Notes under the pieces: generated by a model
What the model was told of the DNA's origin: nothing
What the model saw: only the letters and a program-made list of their open reading frames with translations
The model's database searches: none
Shown: piece after piece, positions 5,742-7,584 of the stretch
Layout of the letters: every line of letters begins with the position of its first letter
How positions within the stretch are numbered: position 1 is the first letter of the stretch
Assembly (NCBI GenBank): GCA_016207225.1
Contig: JACQQB010000105.1
Location: 1 to 7,584 of the forward strand
Length of the DNA stretch: 7,584 nt
DNA from: Microcaldota archaeon
GTDB taxonomy: Archaea; Micrarchaeota; Micrarchaeia; Burarchaeales; JACQQB01
Reading direction: 5' to 3'
Position numbers and translations under genes: made by a program

Positions 5742-6926
5742 TCAATACTCATTCACCCTATTGTAAAAATCTCTGATCATTTCAACTGCATTTTTTGCCC
5801 CGTTCTCGCCATTTCTTGCTTTTCTGGCCAACCTTTCCAGCCTTCCCTTATATTTGGAGTAATTCTCATCCAATCTCCTCAGCTTAGCTTGGATTTGGTT
5901 TAACTTATCCAGTGTAACAAACTCTCCCAACCCCAACTCCCGGTATCTTAATGCATTATCAATCTGTTCAAACTGGTTTGAATCTGGAATTAGGATCGAA
6001 GGCTTAGCCAATATTATTGATTCCATTATTGATGAATGCCCTGCAGGCAAAACCAGCATGTCCGCACTCTTCATGTACGGCAATACATCTGGCAAGTATT
6101 TCCTTATCTTGACATTTCCCATGTCTATATCCTCAGTAGCAAAAATTGAACTTATAATAAACTCGAAACTCTTCAAACTTCTCAGCTTCTCACTAAGCTT
6201 CTGCAACACTCCTTCCCTAAATCTCTGGCCACCCATAGTCACCAATACCTTTACCTTATCCGTTTTCCAGCCAGCAGGCTCAACTTTCTTATATAAGAGC
6301 AAGGACATGGGGCCAGTGATGTATGTTTTTTTCTTTATATGCACATCTCTGGACAATGAGCTCAAGCATACTGTATTAGGCGGCTTGAAATCAGGTATCA
6401 GCACAGCATCGCAATAAGAAAAAGGCAGTGACAACGGAACATCCAACAATTTACTCAATACTTTTACATTAATCTGCCCTAAACTCAGCAAGCTTTCGCC
6501 ATGCAGTTTCTTCTCCCCCTCCTCAACCGTTCTCGAATGAGAAGTCTGGTTTGAAACTAGAAACGTTGATTTTCCTGAATGTGTTCCAGCAAGCACTGTA
6601 GACAACCTAGAATCCGATATAACTATATCTATGCCAGAGCTTTTTATGAAATTCCTCTCTCTAATATAAGCCTTCAATATGTCTGTGGGGTTTCTCGATG
6701 TAGCCAATATGCTTCTTGCCAAATCAAACCTTCCCTGCTCACCCACCATCCTTGCTTCTGGGGAAGTTTCGAACGTGTTTAGCCCAAAGCTCTGCAATCT
6801 CTTTAAACTACTTCCATAGCAGGCAACCGTAGTCTCATACCCTCTATTCTGAAACTCTTTGTAAAGGGCCATCATCCTTGAGGTATGCCCAAAGCCCTCA
6901 CCACAAGCTGAAATAAAAACTTTCAT
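5742..6926 (-). CDS. MurG-like (GT-B fold) glycosyltransferase, MJ1255 type
   Basis: This 394-residue protein has the two-Rossmann-domain layout of GT28-like (GT-B) glycosyltransferases. The N-terminal glycine-rich loop ACGEGFGHTSR (7-17) is typical of the archaeal MJ1255 family. The second domain starts near 224 (KVKVLVTMGGQ) and holds the donor-nucleotide region PAGHSSIMESIILAKPSILIP (294-314) followed by FEQIDNA (319-325), matching the conserved Gly/Ser/Glu and Gln positions of MurG-type enzymes. The C-terminus (about 340-394) is a charged helix. No signal peptide or membrane span is seen, so it probably acts in the cytoplasm or at the inner membrane face, moving a sugar from a nucleotide donor to an unknown acceptor, perhaps a lipid or glycan precursor. 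Its ATG overlaps the TGA of galT by four bases (ATGA), so the two genes form one operon and probably one pathway. Donor and acceptor cannot be read from the sequence. Confidence 0.82.
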   Translation of the reverse strand: MKVFISACGEGFGHTSRMMALYKEFQNRGYETTVACYGSSLKRLQSFGLNTFETSPEARMVGEQGRFDLARSILATSRNPTDILKAYIRERNFIKSSGIDIVISDSRLSTVLAGTHSGKSTFLVSNQTSHSRTVEEGEKKLHGESLLSLGQINVKVLSKLLDVPLSLPFSYCDAVLIPDFKPPNTVCLSSLSRDVHIKKKTYITGPMSLLLYKKVEPAGWKTDKVKVLVTMGGQRFREGVLQKLSEKLRSLKSFEFIISSIFATEDIDMGNVKIRKYLPDVLPYMKSADMLVLPAGHSSIMESIILAKPSILIPDSNQFEQIDNALRYRELGLGEFVTLDKLNQIQAKLRRLDENYSKYKGRLERLARKARNGENGAKNAVEMIRDFYNRVNEY

Positions 6927-7584
6927 CTTATCGCCTGCGCTGCCTTCTCCGGTGGCATTGTATTGATTATGATGTTAGAGCCAAACTCAAATCCTGCCCA
7001 CTTGGATAAACGTGGCAAGAACTCAATATGGAAATGGAAATCTTTACCGAATGGGGCTATCTGTAAAACATAATTATAAGGTGGTCTATTCAACAACTTG
7101 TCTACCCTTGACAAAACAAACTTCATGGCCTCTGCCAAATCTCTCAGACCACTCCTATCAAGGTCAATTATTGAAACCAGATGCTTTTTCGAAACAAACC
7201 AGACTTCAAACGGAAATCTGGATGCAAAAGGTGCAAAAGCCAGGAAACTTTTATTCTCAAAAACCACTCTAGTCTTTTCTTTCCCCTCTTTCCTAACAAC
7301 ATCACAATACGCACATACACCATTTCTCTTCTTGTAATCTTCATTCGCTTCAATCTTCTCTTTTATCAACTCTGGCACGTGCTCCAGGGCAATCAGCTGA
7401 CTATGCGCATGTTCTAATGAGGCGCCTGCCTCCTCTCCCTCATTTTTGAAAATTATAACATGGTTAACTTCCTTTACTTTTTTCAAAGCTCTAATCCTGC
7501 CAGAATACATCTCCAAAACATCCTGAATATGCTCGGTACTCAAGTCACCCAAGGTTTTCCCATGTTTATCAGTATCCACTATCA
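6923..7584 (-). CDS. galT: Galactose-1-phosphate uridylyltransferase-like protein (GalT), C-terminal part
   Basis: The frame runs to the window edge; a GTG at 7579 follows an in-frame Ile codon and falls inside the conserved domain, so the gene starts beyond the window. The 220 visible residues are roughly the last two thirds of a protein usually about 330 long. GalT, a branch of the HIT superfamily, swaps UMP between UDP-glucose and galactose-1-phosphate. Visible motifs are GASLEHAHSQ, holding the His-X-His catalytic pair whose second His is the nucleophile; a CAYC metal-site motif; FHFHIEFLPR with clustered His; and the ending GFEFGSNIIINTMPPEKAAQAIR-like, common in archaeal members (only its key parts listed: Gly-Phe-Glu-Phe-Gly, then Pro-Pro-Glu). 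The usual HPH is HAH here, with both His kept. It is first of the visible - strand genes and overlaps the glycosyltransferase. The exact sugar phosphate is uncertain, since related archaeal enzymes vary. Confidence 0.85.
   Translation of the reverse strand, partial: IVDTDKHGKTLGDLSTEHIQDVLEMYSGRIRALKKVKEVNHVIIFKNEGEEAGASLEHAHSQLIALEHVPELIKEKIEANEDYKKRNGVCAYCDVVRKEGKEKTRVVFENKSFLAFAPFASRFPFEVWFVSKKHLVSIIDLDRSGLRDLAEAMKFVLSRVDKLLNRPPYNYVLQIAPFGKDFHFHIEFLPRLSKWAGFEFGSNIIINTMPPEKAAQAIR
6930..6936 (-). promoter_or_regulatory. Shine-Dalgarno site for the glycosyltransferase gene, inside galT
   Basis: On the - strand AGGCGAT matches six of seven bases of AGGTGAT and ends three bases before the ATG at 6926, the same spacing as the aEF1B site at 415-421. 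It lies within the last codons of galT, suiting coupled translation across the ATGA overlap. Confidence 0.5.

Noticed and set aside
7012..7417. Several short + and - strand frames within galT
   Set aside because: All overlap the conserved GalT frame with its catalytic His and CXXC motifs and show no family features.

Overview
The window looks like a stretch of an archaeal chromosome. The evidence is an archaeal-type elongation factor 1-beta (aEF1B) beside a four-CXXC zinc-ribbon protein, a zinc-hook Rad50, a Mut7-C RNase with a C-terminal zinc ribbon, an MJ1255-type glycosyltransferase, and AT-rich TATA-like boxes about 27 bases before several start codons that lack a Shine-Dalgarno sequence. 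Base composition is fairly AT-rich, arginine is often AGA or AGG, and genes are packed very tightly. That compactness would suit a small-genome (for example DPANN-type) archaeon, but the lineage is inference. No rRNA, tRNA, CRISPR array, insertion sequence or phage gene is visible, and no gene-free stretch exceeds 60 bases.

Left part (1-1150): the C-terminal end of an unidentified gene is followed by a likely leaderless two-gene operon (zinc ribbon, then aEF1B) on the + strand. aEF1B meets the Mut7-C RNase gene tail to tail with no intervening base.

Middle (1150-3446): the Mut7-C gene and rad50 are divergent. A palindromic TATA-like element, placed correctly for the Mut7-C gene, contains the rad50 start codon. 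rad50 has no mre11, herA or nurA beside it here. It ends base to base against the next gene, the second zero-gap convergent pair in the window.

Right part (3447-7584): four genes lie on the - strand, in transcription order galT (5' end beyond the window), a MurG-like glycosyltransferase joined to it by an ATGA overlap, a secreted membrane-anchored protein of beta-sandwich domains with eight N-glycosylation sequons, and an SPFH/stomatin-like membrane protein. My reading, which is inference, is a cell-surface group: GalT handles nucleotide sugar, the glycosyltransferase uses an activated sugar, and the anchored protein could be a glycosylated surface product. The SPFH protein may organise membrane, but it has its own promoter and may be unrelated.

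Nothing here is clearly a new defence or mobile system. The most distinctive points are the interlocked Mut7-C/rad50 start region, the unusual nucleotide-binding motifs of Rad50 away from its usual partners, and the surface/glycan gene group.
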